Part shown: one piece after another, positions 1 to 7,821 of the stretch
Layout: the number at the start of each line of letters is the position of its first letter
Position numbering within the stretch: the stretch's first letter is position 1
Assembly: GCA_041389885.1 (NCBI GenBank)
Contig: JAWKRB010000008.1
Span: 1 to 64,000, forward strand
DNA: 64,000 nt
Direction of reading: 5' to 3'
Origin: JAWKRB01 sp041389885
Lineage (GTDB): Bacteria > Myxococcota_A > Polyangia > Polyangiales > Ga0077539
The notes under the pieces: model-generated
What the model saw: only the letters and a program-made list of their open reading frames with translations
Databases searched by the model: none
Told to the model about the DNA's origin: nothing
Translations under genes and position numbers: made by a program

Positions 1-1617
1 CGCCACGAGCACGAGATCGCCCGGGCCATGAAGCGCGCCGAGGTCAAGGTCGAGCGCGCCGCCGCGCCGACGCTGCCGGTGGAGATGGAGATGCCCGGCA
101 TCGAGCTCCTCGCGCCGCCCCCCAGCTTGAAGACCAGCTTCGACGAGGGGCAGCTCCGCGGCACCGCCGACCGGCTCATCAAGACCCTCGGCGACTACGT
201 GATCGACGGCAAGGTGATGGAGATTCACCCCGGCCCCGTGGTGACCACCTACGAGGTGCTCCCCGCGGCGGGCACGAAGCTCGCGAAGATCGTGCGGCTC
301 AGCGACGACATCGCGATGGCCCTCGAGGCGAACAAGGTGCGCATCGTGGCGCCGATCCCGGGCAAGGGGCGGGTGGGCTTCGAGATCCCGAACGCGACGC
401 GGCAGATGGTGACCTTTCGCGAACTGGTGGACACCGAGGCGTTTCGCAACCTCAAGGGCGCGCTCCCGGTGGCCATCGGCAAGGACGTCGTGGGGGCGCC
501 CTTCTTCGCCGACCTGGCCACGATGCCGCACCTCATCATCGCGGGCGCCACGGGGCAGGGAAAGAGCGTGGGGCTCAACGTGATGCTCACGTCGCTGCTC
601 TACAAGCGCAGCCCCGAGGACGTGAAGCTGCTGATGATCGACCCGAAGGTGGTCGAGCTCGCGGTGTACGACAACATCCCGCACATGCTGCTGCCGGTGG
701 TGACCGACATGAAGAAGGCCACCCTGGCGCTGCGCTGGGTGGTCGACGAGATGGAGCGGCGCTACCAGCTCTTCGCGCAGACCGGCGCGCGGAACATCAC
801 CACCTACAACGAGCGGGTGAGCAAGGCCCTGGCCGACGGCACCACGATCAAGGGCCTCGACGGCCCCGTGCGCACCAAGCACACGGGGACCACCATGGCG
901 CTCCCCGAGGTCGAGGGCGAGTCGGCAGACATCACCGCGGCCAAGGCGGGGCCCGCGCGGCCCTCGCGGCTGCCGTACATCCTCGTGGTGGTCGACGAGT
1001 TCGCCGACCTGATCATGGTCGCGGGCAAGGACATCGAGGCCGCCGTCGCGCGCCTCGCGCAGAAGGCCCGCGCGGCGGGGATCCACGTGATCCTCGCGAC
1101 GCAGCGGCCGAGCGTCGACGTGATCACCGGGATGATCAAGGCGAACTTTCCGTCGCGCATCGCGTTCAAGGTCAGCCAGAAGGTCGACTCGCGGACCATC
1201 CTCGACCAGCAGGGCGCCGAGCACCTGCTCGGGCGCGGCGACATGCTGATCCTGCCGCCGGGCTCCAGCGACCTGCGGCGCGTACACTGCGCGTATGTGT
1301 CCGAAGAAGAGGTGCAGCGCGTGACCGACCACTGGCGGGCCCAGGGGCGCCCGACCTTCGACGAGGACATCCTCCGCCCGCGCGACGAGGACGACGCGGC
1401 CAGCGACGACGGCCCCGCCGAGATCAAGGTCCCCGCAGACAAGTACGAGAAGGCCGTGCAGCTCGTGATCACCTCCCGCAAGTGCTCCACGTCGTATGTT
1501 CAGCGGTACCTCGGCATCGGGTACAACGTCGCCGCGCGCATCGTCGACAAGATGGAGCGCGAGGGCGTCGTCGGCGCGCCCAAGGGACCGGGCAAGGAGC
1601 GCGAGGTGCTCGGATGA
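1..1617 (+). CDS. ftsK: DNA translocase FtsK, C-terminal part (5' end outside window)
   Basis: The reading frame is open from base 1, so the N-terminal membrane domain lies outside the window. What remains is the motor. It has an alpha/beta RecA-like region with Walker A GATGQGKSV (about 541-570), Walker B VVVDEFADL (about 985-1010) and the LATQRPSVDVITG segment. A C-terminal winged-helix gamma domain (about 1435-1560) normally reads polar KOPS sequences. FtsK/SpoIIIE proteins pump chromosomal DNA through the division septum and activate XerCD at dif. Walker A carries Q where Ser is usual (GQGKS rather than GSGKS). About 50 extra residues sit between the YNERV motif and Walker B. The stop overlaps the ATG of the next gene (ATGA), so translation is probably coupled. 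Confidence 0.96.
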   Translation, partial: RHEHEIARAMKRAEVKVERAAAPTLPVEMEMPGIELLAPPPSLKTSFDEGQLRGTADRLIKTLGDYVIDGKVMEIHPGPVVTTYEVLPAAGTKLAKIVRLSDDIAMALEANKVRIVAPIPGKGRVGFEIPNATRQMVTFRELVDTEAFRNLKGALPVAIGKDVVGAPFFADLATMPHLIIAGATGQGKSVGLNVMLTSLLYKRSPEDVKLLMIDPKVVELAVYDNIPHMLLPVVTDMKKATLALRWVVDEMERRYQLFAQTGARNITTYNERVSKALADGTTIKGLDGPVRTKHTGTTMALPEVEGESADITAAKAGPARPSRLPYILVVVDEFADLIMVAGKDIEAAVARLAQKARAAGIHVILATQRPSVDVITGMIKANFPSRIAFKVSQKVDSRTILDQQGAEHLLGRGDMLILPPGSSDLRRVHCAYVSEEEVQRVTDHWRAQGRPTFDEDILRPRDEDDAASDDGPAEIKVPADKYEKAVQLVITSRKCSTSYVQRYLGIGYNVAARIVDKMEREGVVGAPKGPGKEREVLG

Positions 1618-2753
1618 AGCGCCTCGCCCTCGCCCTCTGCCTCGGCGCCCTCCCCCTCGCCTTCGCCGCCCCGGCGCGGGCGCAGCCCGCCCCCTCGGCC
1701 CTCCCCGGTCAGGGCACCGTCGTCGCCGTGCAAGACTTCACCGGCGCCGGCTCCGACGGCTTTCTCCAGGGCGTCGCCGGGGTCGTGCGCGGGAGCCTCG
1801 TGGCCCGCGGGTCGAGCGTCGCCACCCGCACCGACCTCAACGAGGCGATCGGGGTGTCTCCGCCCACGAGCGTCCTCGACCTCGCGCGGCGCATCGGACA
1901 GGCGCACATCACCCACCTGCTCCAGGGCGAGGTGCGACCGCTCAGCGGGCAGTACACCCTCTCGCTCACCCTCATCGAGGGCGGCACCGGTCGCAGCGCG
2001 CGGCAGGAGCGCATCGTGCACGAAGACGACGCCGGCCCCACCGTCGCGTCGATGCTCGACGCGCTCTTCGCGCCGAACGCGATGAGCCCTCCCCCCGAAG
2101 ACCCCGCCGAGCGCGCGCGCGCCGAGGCCGAGGCCCGAAGGCTGGCCGACGAGGCCGCGGCCCGCGCCCGCGCCGAGGAGGAGGCCCGAAGGCTGGCCGA
2201 GCAAGCGCAGCGGCTCGCGCAGCCGCGCGCGACGCCCGAGGCGCCGGCGCGGCGCTTCGACGAGCGGGGCCCCCTCTCGGTGGGCGTCGGGCTGCTGCTC
2301 GGGGGTCGCGTGTCTGCAGGCCGCGCGGCGCCGACGAACCTGCTCTCTCCCACGGCGCCCTCCGACCCCTCGACCTTCGCGATGCTGCTCCGCGCCGAGG
2401 TGGCGTACTCGATCCGGGCGGTGCCGGGGCTCGAGGTGCTCGGCGCGATCGGGGTGATGACCTCGCCCACCACGGCCTTTCACGTCGGAGGCGGCGCGCA
2501 GTTCACCTTCCCGGCGTCGGCGCGGCTGCCCCTGCGAGGCACGGCGGGGGTCGCCCTGGGTCTCTTTCAAGGCGCCTCGGGCGCCCGCGCGACCACCGTG
2601 TGGATCAACCCCTTCGCCCGCGCGGAGTACACCTTCGGCGCGTCGCCCTGGTCGGCCTTCGCGGGGCTCTCCGTCGACATCGCGCCCGCCGACGAGGGGG
2701 GGGTCACCACCCTCTCCGCGCTCCTCGGCGCGCGCTTTCGCATCAACCCTTAG
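1614..2753 (+). CDS. exported protein, probable CsgG/LpoB-like N-terminal fold and beta-rich C-terminus
   Basis: This 379-residue protein starts at the ATG overlapping the ftsK stop. A longer frame starts upstream, but only this start gives a clean signal peptide (MKRLALALCLG...ARAQ). Residues about 35-150 (VVAVQDFTG..., then LLQGEV...YTLSLTLIE) resemble periplasmic CsgG/LpoB-like modules. An Ala/Arg/Glu-rich helical stretch with two near-identical EARRLA-type segments follows (about 165-205). The last about 170 residues alternate polar and hydrophobic residues like an outer-membrane or secreted beta domain. Function is unknown. Coupling to ftsK suggests co-expression rather than a shared reaction. 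Confidence 0.75.
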   Translation: MKRLALALCLGALPLAFAAPARAQPAPSALPGQGTVVAVQDFTGAGSDGFLQGVAGVVRGSLVARGSSVATRTDLNEAIGVSPPTSVLDLARRIGQAHITHLLQGEVRPLSGQYTLSLTLIEGGTGRSARQERIVHEDDAGPTVASMLDALFAPNAMSPPPEDPAERARAEAEARRLADEAAARARAEEEARRLAEQAQRLAQPRATPEAPARRFDERGPLSVGVGLLLGGRVSAGRAAPTNLLSPTAPSDPSTFAMLLRAEVAYSIRAVPGLEVLGAIGVMTSPTTAFHVGGGAQFTFPASARLPLRGTAGVALGLFQGASGARATTVWINPFARAEYTFGASPWSAFAGLSVDIAPADEGGVTTLSALLGARFRINP

Positions 2754-2839
2754 AACTCGCCCAAGTCGTTCTTCGGTGAGTCCTTAGATCGATCCGCCCG
2801 CTTCGACCGTATGATGGGGCTCGCAGGAAGGAACGCCCC

Positions 2840-3130
2840 ATGAAGAGAAGTTCGACGCTCCGACGCGCGCTCGTCGTGACCTACGCACTCGGCGCGGCCG
2901 CGACCACCGCGGCTGCCGACCCCGCGGCCAACCCCAGCCAGTGCCCCGCGACGGCGCCCGCCCGAGGCGACGCCTGCGCCGCTCCCTCGCTGCACTGCGG
3001 CTACAACCGCTGCGGGAGCTCGTTCAGCCTGCACGCCATCTGCGACCCCGCCACGCACCGCTGGACGATCGCCGAGCGCACCTGCAACCCGCCGCCCCCC
3101 ACGCGCAACCCGCCCGCGCCGCGCAACTGA
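2840..3130 (+). CDS. small secreted Cys-rich protein
   Basis: This 96-residue protein has an N-terminal signal peptide (MKRSSTLRRALVV...AAAD). The mature part carries six cysteines (CPATAP, DACAAP, LHCGYN, RCGSS, AICDP, RTCNP) and ends in a Pro/Asn-rich tail. The ATG follows a good Shine-Dalgarno (GGAAGGA, 7 bases upstream). TATGAT at 2810-2815 could be a -10 box, with no convincing -35. The Cys pattern suggests a small disulfide-bonded extracellular domain. No family is recognised. It stands alone and converges with the metalloprotease gene that follows. Confidence 0.7.
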   Translation: MKRSSTLRRALVVTYALGAAATTAAADPAANPSQCPATAPARGDACAAPSLHCGYNRCGSSFSLHAICDPATHRWTIAERTCNPPPPTRNPPAPRN

Positions 3131-3147
3131 GCCGACGTCTCGATCGC

Positions 3148-4767
3148 TCAGTGCACCAGCGGGTTGCGACGCATCACGAGCCCCTGGGTGGGTGAGACGA
3201 GCTCGTTGCCGCCCACGGCGAGGTAGTACATCAGGTAGCGCGCGGCGAGGGTGTTCACCTCGGGGGTGTCGTCGATGGCGTCGACGCCGCCCCACGACGC
3301 GCAGTTGGTGTTCATCGTCGCGGTGCACCCGGGCAGGCGCTCGCGCGTGTGCGACAGGCCGAGGTAGTGGCCGCACTCGTGCGCCATGGTGAACCCGAGC
3401 TGGTCGCGCCGGGCGCTGAGCGTCGTCTCCCACCCCACGAGCACGCCGGACTGCACCGTCGAGCCCACGCCGGGCGGGCCGAGGATCGCCCCCGCCACGC
3501 CGATGGCGCCGTCGAAGTCGGTGCCCGAGGCGATGCCGCGCACGAGGTAGAGCGTGAGCACGTCGTCGCCGGTGGTGGGGCGGTTGAAGAGGTCCTGCAG
3601 CTCGCCGCGGTCGTCGATGACGGAGAGTCGCGCGGCGTCGTCGCCCTGGAGGTCTTCGTAGCCCACGACCTCGACGCGCAGGCCGACGGTGCCGTAGATC
3701 CTGCGCATGGTCTCGACCGCGGCGGCGAGGCGCGCGCTGCCCGGCGCGCGGGCGGCGTCGATGTCGCGGGTGCCCACGAACACGACGCGCATCCGCAGGG
3801 TCCACCCCTCGGCCGCGACCCCGCCCGGCGCCCGCTTGAGGATCAGCGCCGCGCTCATGCGCCGCGTGGACTCGGTGCCCCGGCGAAAGTCGGTGAGGAT
3901 GTGCGACGAGCGCCAGACGCCCGGCTGGAGGCTCACGCCGTCGTTCGCCGCCACCATCGCGGCGTTGAACTGCAGCCGCGCGGGGTTCGTGCGCAGCGGC
4001 TGCGCGAAGAGGTTGCTCCAGGTCGACAGCTCGACCACCGGGTCGCCCTTCGGCGAGCGCAGCGACGCGATGGCCGCGTAGAGGTCGGCGCCGTCGAGGT
4101 CGTGGGTCGTCCACATCGCCGACACCGCGTCGGAGGGCACGAAGACCCCGCGCTCCGCCGTGCGCTCGCCCACGGCCACGTCGCCGTTGAAGATCGTGTA
4201 GCGCTCGACGGTGACCCCGTCGATGGGCGAGGGGCGGCACAGGCCCAGCCGCGCGCCCTCGACGTCGACGTTGCCGCAGCGCAGCCCCGGCGGGCAGTCG
4301 TCGTCGCCGCCGCACGCCCCCACGCACGCGCCCTCGAGGCACCTCGCGTTGCGGCAGTCGGCGTCGATCACGCAGCGGTCGAGGGTGTCGCCCCGCCCCT
4401 CAGACGCCCGCGCGCACACCAGCCGGGAGCGGGCGCCCGCGCGCTCGAGGGCGCAGCGGTACTCGTCTCCGAGCGACGCGCAGTCGGCGTCGCGTTGGCA
4501 CCGCCACGCGCACGCGCGCACGAGCCCTTCGCCCTGCGCGCAGACGCCGTGCACGCACGCGTCGTCGCTCGCGCAGGCGGAGCCCGGCGCCGAGGCGTTG
4601 GGGTGAATCTCCCGCGGAGGCCCCGGGTCGAAGATCGGCGCGTCGTCGTCGGTCATGGCGGCGACGTCGGCGGGCGCGGCGACCGCGGCGTCGACGGGCG
4701 CGGGGGCGCTGGGCTCCGAGGCGCAGCCGAGGGCGAGGAGAGCGGGGACGAGCGCGCGGGGCCGCAA
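3148..4767 (-). CDS. metzincin-type zinc metalloprotease lipoprotein
   Basis: This 539-residue protein starts at TTG. That start places a lipobox (LLALGC) about 15 residues in, followed by an Asp/Ala linker. Residues about 60-165 are Cys-rich repeats (SDDACVHGVC, RDADCASL, GDDDCPPGLRC), often seen as surface modules in myxobacteria. The C-terminal half carries the metzincin zinc motif HECGHYLGLSH (H463, E464, H467, H473), and a Met in MYYLAV is a candidate Met-turn. It is probably a lipid-anchored extracellular protease of the matrixin/pappalysin type. The substrate is unknown. It reads away from the frameshifted peptidase-like gene at 4972 and may share its 204-base upstream region. Confidence 0.85.
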   Translation of the reverse strand: MRPRALVPALLALGCASEPSAPAPVDAAVAAPADVAAMTDDDAPIFDPGPPREIHPNASAPGSACASDDACVHGVCAQGEGLVRACAWRCQRDADCASLGDEYRCALERAGARSRLVCARASEGRGDTLDRCVIDADCRNARCLEGACVGACGGDDDCPPGLRCGNVDVEGARLGLCRPSPIDGVTVERYTIFNGDVAVGERTAERGVFVPSDAVSAMWTTHDLDGADLYAAIASLRSPKGDPVVELSTWSNLFAQPLRTNPARLQFNAAMVAANDGVSLQPGVWRSSHILTDFRRGTESTRRMSAALILKRAPGGVAAEGWTLRMRVVFVGTRDIDAARAPGSARLAAAVETMRRIYGTVGLRVEVVGYEDLQGDDAARLSVIDDRGELQDLFNRPTTGDDVLTLYLVRGIASGTDFDGAIGVAGAILGPPGVGSTVQSGVLVGWETTLSARRDQLGFTMAHECGHYLGLSHTRERLPGCTATMNTNCASWGGVDAIDDTPEVNTLAARYLMYYLAVGGNELVSPTQGLVMRRNPLVH

Positions 4768-4971
4768 GGTGACCGAGCGTTACCCGATGGCGCCCGCTTC
4801 GTCCACGCCTCGCGCGCGCAGGCGCGCCGGGGGTATGCTCGCCGCGCGCCCCTCGCCGCGACGCCGCGCGCCGAGGGGTGCGGGCGCCGTCGTGCGGCTG
4901 AAGTCGTTGCGGCACAGCGGGATCGGCCTCACACCAGCGCGGCGTCGGGCCCACGAGAGTCGAGAACACGT

Positions 4972-5914
4972 ATGAAGCACCTCCGCCACGCGCTCCTCGC
5001 GGCGGCCCTCGCGGGCTGCGGCTCCCCCGTCTCGAACGGCGCGGGTCCCTTCGACCCCGACGCCTCGTTCGAGGCCGACGCGGCCCCCGGCGGCGACGCG
5101 GCGACGCCCGCGGTCGACGCGGTCACCCCGCCGACCGACGCGGGGAGCGGGTACACCGAGCCGCTGTGCCCTGAGCTCACCGACCTGAGCGACCTCGCGT
5201 CCTCGTACGAGAGCTCGGCGATGGGGCTGCGCACCGCGGTAAGAGGCATCGCGATGCGGCGCTACCCTCGCGGTGCCCTTCATCGACGTGCAGACCGACA
5301 CGCAGCTCGCGGGGTGGTTTCGAGACCGCAGCGCGTTCGCGCCGGTGCTGAACAGCTTCGAGGTGGGGGTGCACGAGGGGCAGCACATCTGGGACATCAC
5401 CATGATCAGCGGCCAGGGCTGGCCCTACCGCGTGCGCGACGACCTGGTCATTCGCACGCGGCGGCTGCAGAACTTCAACCGCAGCGAGATCCTCACGGAG
5501 CACCCCGGCGCCGCGCAGGACAGCTATTCGAGGGTCTACCTCGAGGGCCAGAGCGGCGCGCAGGGCTTCAACACGCTCCTCGACGAGTACCTCGCGTACA
5601 CGCACTCCCTCGCCGCGCGGTACTGCACCCGCGACGCGCTCTCGCAGGGGACGCGGGTGAGCGCGCGCGACGGGATTCTCGCGATGATGTTCTACGTGGG
5701 CACGTACCTCCGCCTCGCGCGCACGCGGCACGCCGACGACTACGCCGAGATCCTCGCCGACCCCGAGCACGTGCGCTTGATCCTCACGGTGTGGGCGCGG
5801 GCGGAGTTTCTCCTGAGCGTGGCGACCGACCCGCGCCTCGGGCTGCGCGATACGATGTACCGAGCGTGGGCCTACGCGCCCGAGAACGTCGCCGAGATCG
5901 ACCGGCTTCGCTGA
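4972..5914 (+). pseudogene. lipoprotein with HExxH zinc-peptidase motif, interrupted by a frameshift
   Basis: The N-terminus (ATG 4972) encodes a lipobox (LAGC) and an Asp/Ala-rich linker up to about residue 90. The homologous-looking body continues in the next frame as GATLAVPFIDVQTDTQ. The break lies between 5243 and 5272 and corresponds to one extra base. The second part holds HEGQH (codons from 5372) and, about 60 residues on, LLDEYLAYTHSL, whose Glu could be the third zinc ligand of a gluzincin. Tat- or Sec-independent alternatives are unlikely because the lipobox is clear. The original frame stays open to 6426, so automatic callers may fuse it with the OGFr-like gene. Either a sequencing indel or a real lesion is possible. 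Confidence 0.7.
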
Positions 5915-5929
5915 AGGAGCAACGCGCCC

Positions 5930-5998
5930 ATGCGATCGCGCGGCGTCGAGACGGTCCCCAAGCGAGCCCTGCGAGATCCTCCGGGGGCGGCGCCGTGA
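5930..5998 (+). CDS. possible 22-codon leader ORF
   Basis: An ATG at 5930 follows AAGGAG at 5915-5920 with suitable spacing and reads 22 codons to a TGA at 5996-5998. That TGA overlaps the GTG start of the next gene (GTGA). The peptide (MRSRGVETVPKRALRDPPG...) has no signal or recognisable motif. It could be a translational-coupling leader or chance, and in so GC-rich a sequence chance ORFs are common. Confidence 0.25.
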   Translation: MRSRGVETVPKRALRDPPGAAP

Positions 5999-6426
5999 GC
6001 CGGGCCACGGAGTTTCTCTGCGGCGGCGTGAACGCCGACGGGCGCACGGTGGAGACCCTGCTCCACGCGAGCGACGCGTGGCTCGAGCACCACCACGACT
6101 GGGTGCAGTGGGCCTTCCCCAATCAAGACCCGAGCTTCTTCAACGACGAGGCGCCCGTGTGGACCGCCGAGGAGGCCGCGTCGCTCCCGCCCGTCGCCGT
6201 CGAGAACCTGCTGCGCCTGCTCTCTCGCTTCGTGCGCTTTCTCGACCGCAGCGACGACTGGCGCGCGCCCTCGGACCACAACCACGCGCGGATCACCCGC
6301 GTGCTGCTCTGCCTGCGCGACGCGGGGCGCCACGCCGAGGCCCGGGAGTTCTACGCGTTCGTCACCGCCGCGCCGGAGCCCGGCGAGCGCTCGCGGCGCT
6401 TCTGGCGCGGGGCGCACCCCGAGTGA
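5995..6426 (+). CDS. opioid growth factor receptor (OGFr)-like domain protein
   Basis: This 143-residue protein is read from GTG 5995, which is preceded by a G-rich Shine-Dalgarno-like run. The core (LEHHHDWVQWAFPNQDPS, then the NHARITRVLLCLRDAGRH segment) matches the OGFr N-terminal domain, which has the form HDWIQWLFP...N..H..ITR...CLR. That domain occurs in animal OGF receptors and in scattered bacteria. Its bacterial function is not established. Predicted soluble, all-alpha, no signal. The stop overlaps the GTG of the HsdS-like gene, so the two are probably an operon. The frame extends far upstream (to 3349), but that part is antisense to or out of frame with real genes. Confidence 0.7.
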   Translation: MSRATEFLCGGVNADGRTVETLLHASDAWLEHHHDWVQWAFPNQDPSFFNDEAPVWTAEEAASLPPVAVENLLRLLSRFVRFLDRSDDWRAPSDHNHARITRVLLCLRDAGRHAEAREFYAFVTAAPEPGERSRRFWRGAHPE

Positions 6427-6977
6427 GCGCCCGACGCGTGCGCCTGGGCGACGTGGTGCGGCGCGTCGCCGACACCGCCCTGCCCCTCGCCGACGACCCC
6501 CGCGCGTACGTCGCGCTGGAGCACCTCGCGCAGGGAGAGCCGAGGCTCCTCGGCGCCGCGTCGGCCTCCGAGGCGCGGAGCGCGAAGTGGTCCTTCGCGC
6601 GCGGGGACGTGCTGCTCGGGAGGCTCCGGCCCCTGCTGCGCAAGGCCGCGCTCGCGCCCTACGACGGCGTGTGCTCCACCGACATCCTCGTGCTCCGCGC
6701 CGCGCCCGAGGCGCTGCCGCGGTACCTCCTCGCGGCGCTCCACACCGATCGCTTCTGGGAGTTCGCCGCGGCCTCCGCCGTGGGCACCCGCATGCCCCGC
6801 GCGCGCTGGAGCTCCCTGTGCCGCTACGAGCTCGCGCTGCCGCCCATCGCCGCGCAGCGCGAGGTCGCCCGGGCCCTCGAGGCGATGGACCGCGCGGTCG
6901 ACGCGAACGAGGCGCACCTCGCGCGGCTGCGCGAGGCGAGGCGCGCGGTGCGGGAGTCGCTCGTGGGCGAGCGCTGA
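6423..6977 (+). CDS. orphan half-length type I restriction specificity (HsdS) subunit
   Basis: This 184-residue protein is read from the GTG overlapping the previous stop. It matches one HsdS repeat. The target-recognition domain has the segments YVALEHL, KWSFARGDVLLGRLRPLLRK, GVCSTDILVLR and GTRMPRARWSSL. The conserved helix begins LALPPIAAQREVARALEAMD and is the spacer arm that docks on HsdM. HsdS normally carries two such units and selects the two half-sites of the methylated sequence. A single unit would have to dimerise. No HsdM or HsdR gene lies in the window, so it is either an orphan or part of a split locus. It is coupled to the OGFr-like gene. Confidence 0.85.
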   Translation: MSARRVRLGDVVRRVADTALPLADDPRAYVALEHLAQGEPRLLGAASASEARSAKWSFARGDVLLGRLRPLLRKAALAPYDGVCSTDILVLRAAPEALPRYLLAALHTDRFWEFAAASAVGTRMPRARWSSLCRYELALPPIAAQREVARALEAMDRAVDANEAHLARLREARRAVRESLVGER

Positions 6978-6981
6978 TCGC

Positions 6982-7821
6982 TCAGAGGCCGAGCGCGCCG
7001 CGCATCGCGTCGAGGGGCGCGTCGACCTCGAACCAGCGCTCGAAGGCCGCGGCCCCCTGCCGCACGAGCATCTCGACCCCGCCTCGCTCGACCACGCGCA
7101 GGCCCTCGCGGCGCGCGTCGGCGAGCCACGGGGTCGCCTCGGGCACGTAGACCACGTCGAGGGCGAAGGTGCGCTTGCGGCAGCGCGCCAGGGGCACCTC
7201 CCGGAGCAGGTCGTCGGCGGGGGGCCCGCCCTTCATCCCGCACGACGTGGCCTGGATCACCACGTCGCACTCCCGCAGCGCCTCGTCGGCCTCGCCGAAG
7301 GCGTACCACCGCGCGTCGCACAGCCCCCGCGCCGACTCGGCCACCGCGCGCCCGCCCTCTTCTTCTCGGGCGACCACGTCGACCCGCGAGGCGCCGTGCC
7401 ACGCGCAGCCCACCGCCGCGGCCCGCGCCGCGCCGCCGGAGCCGATGACCAGCACCCGCGCGTCGCGCAGGTCGCAGCCCGCGGCGGTGAGCGTGCGCAC
7501 CACGCCCTCGAGGTCGGTGTTGAAGCCCGCGAAGCCGTCGTCGTCGCGCACGAGGGTGTTCACCGCGCCCACGAGCACCGCCGCGCCGTCGACCCGCGCG
7601 AGCTGGCGCATCACGGTGATCTTGTGCGGGAGGGTGACGTTCGCGCCGGCGAAGCCCAGGGCCCAGGCGCCTCGCACGGCGTCGCCGAGGTCGTCGGGGG
7701 CGACGTCGAAGGCGTGGTACTCGGCGTCGAGCCCGCACGCGCGAAAGGCCGCGCGCATCATGGCCGGCGAGCGCGAGTGCGACACCGGGTGCCCGAGGAT
7801 CGCGAGGCGCGCGGGGATCAC
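6982..7821 (-). CDS. aroE: shikimate dehydrogenase (NADP+)
   Basis: This 279-residue protein reduces 3-dehydroshikimate to shikimate in aromatic amino acid synthesis. The substrate-binding part has SHSRSP (residues 14-19), NVTLPHK with catalytic K67, and the AVNTL and FNTDLEG segments with N88 and catalytic D103. The NADP-binding part has VLVIGSGGAARAAA. The end VERGGVEMLVRQGAAAFERW is typical. The GTG start at 7821 overlaps the xseA stop (GTGA), as in a coupled operon. The same frame runs unbroken into the N-terminus of xseA because of the xseA frameshift, so a fused 752-residue ORF would be an artefact. Confidence 0.95.
   Translation of the reverse strand: MIPARLAILGHPVSHSRSPAMMRAAFRACGLDAEYHAFDVAPDDLGDAVRGAWALGFAGANVTLPHKITVMRQLARVDGAAVLVGAVNTLVRDDDGFAGFNTDLEGVVRTLTAAGCDLRDARVLVIGSGGAARAAAVGCAWHGASRVDVVAREEEGGRAVAESARGLCDARWYAFGEADEALRECDVVIQATSCGMKGGPPADDLLREVPLARCRKRTFALDVVYVPEATPWLADARREGLRVVERGGVEMLVRQGAAAFERWFEVDAPLDAMRGALGL

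Noticed and set aside
3349..6426. Open + strand frame of 1025 codons
   Set aside because: Only two parts are real: the N-terminus of the lipoprotein at 4972 and the OGFr-like gene from 5995. The remainder is antisense to a metzincin or out of frame with the HEGQH part.
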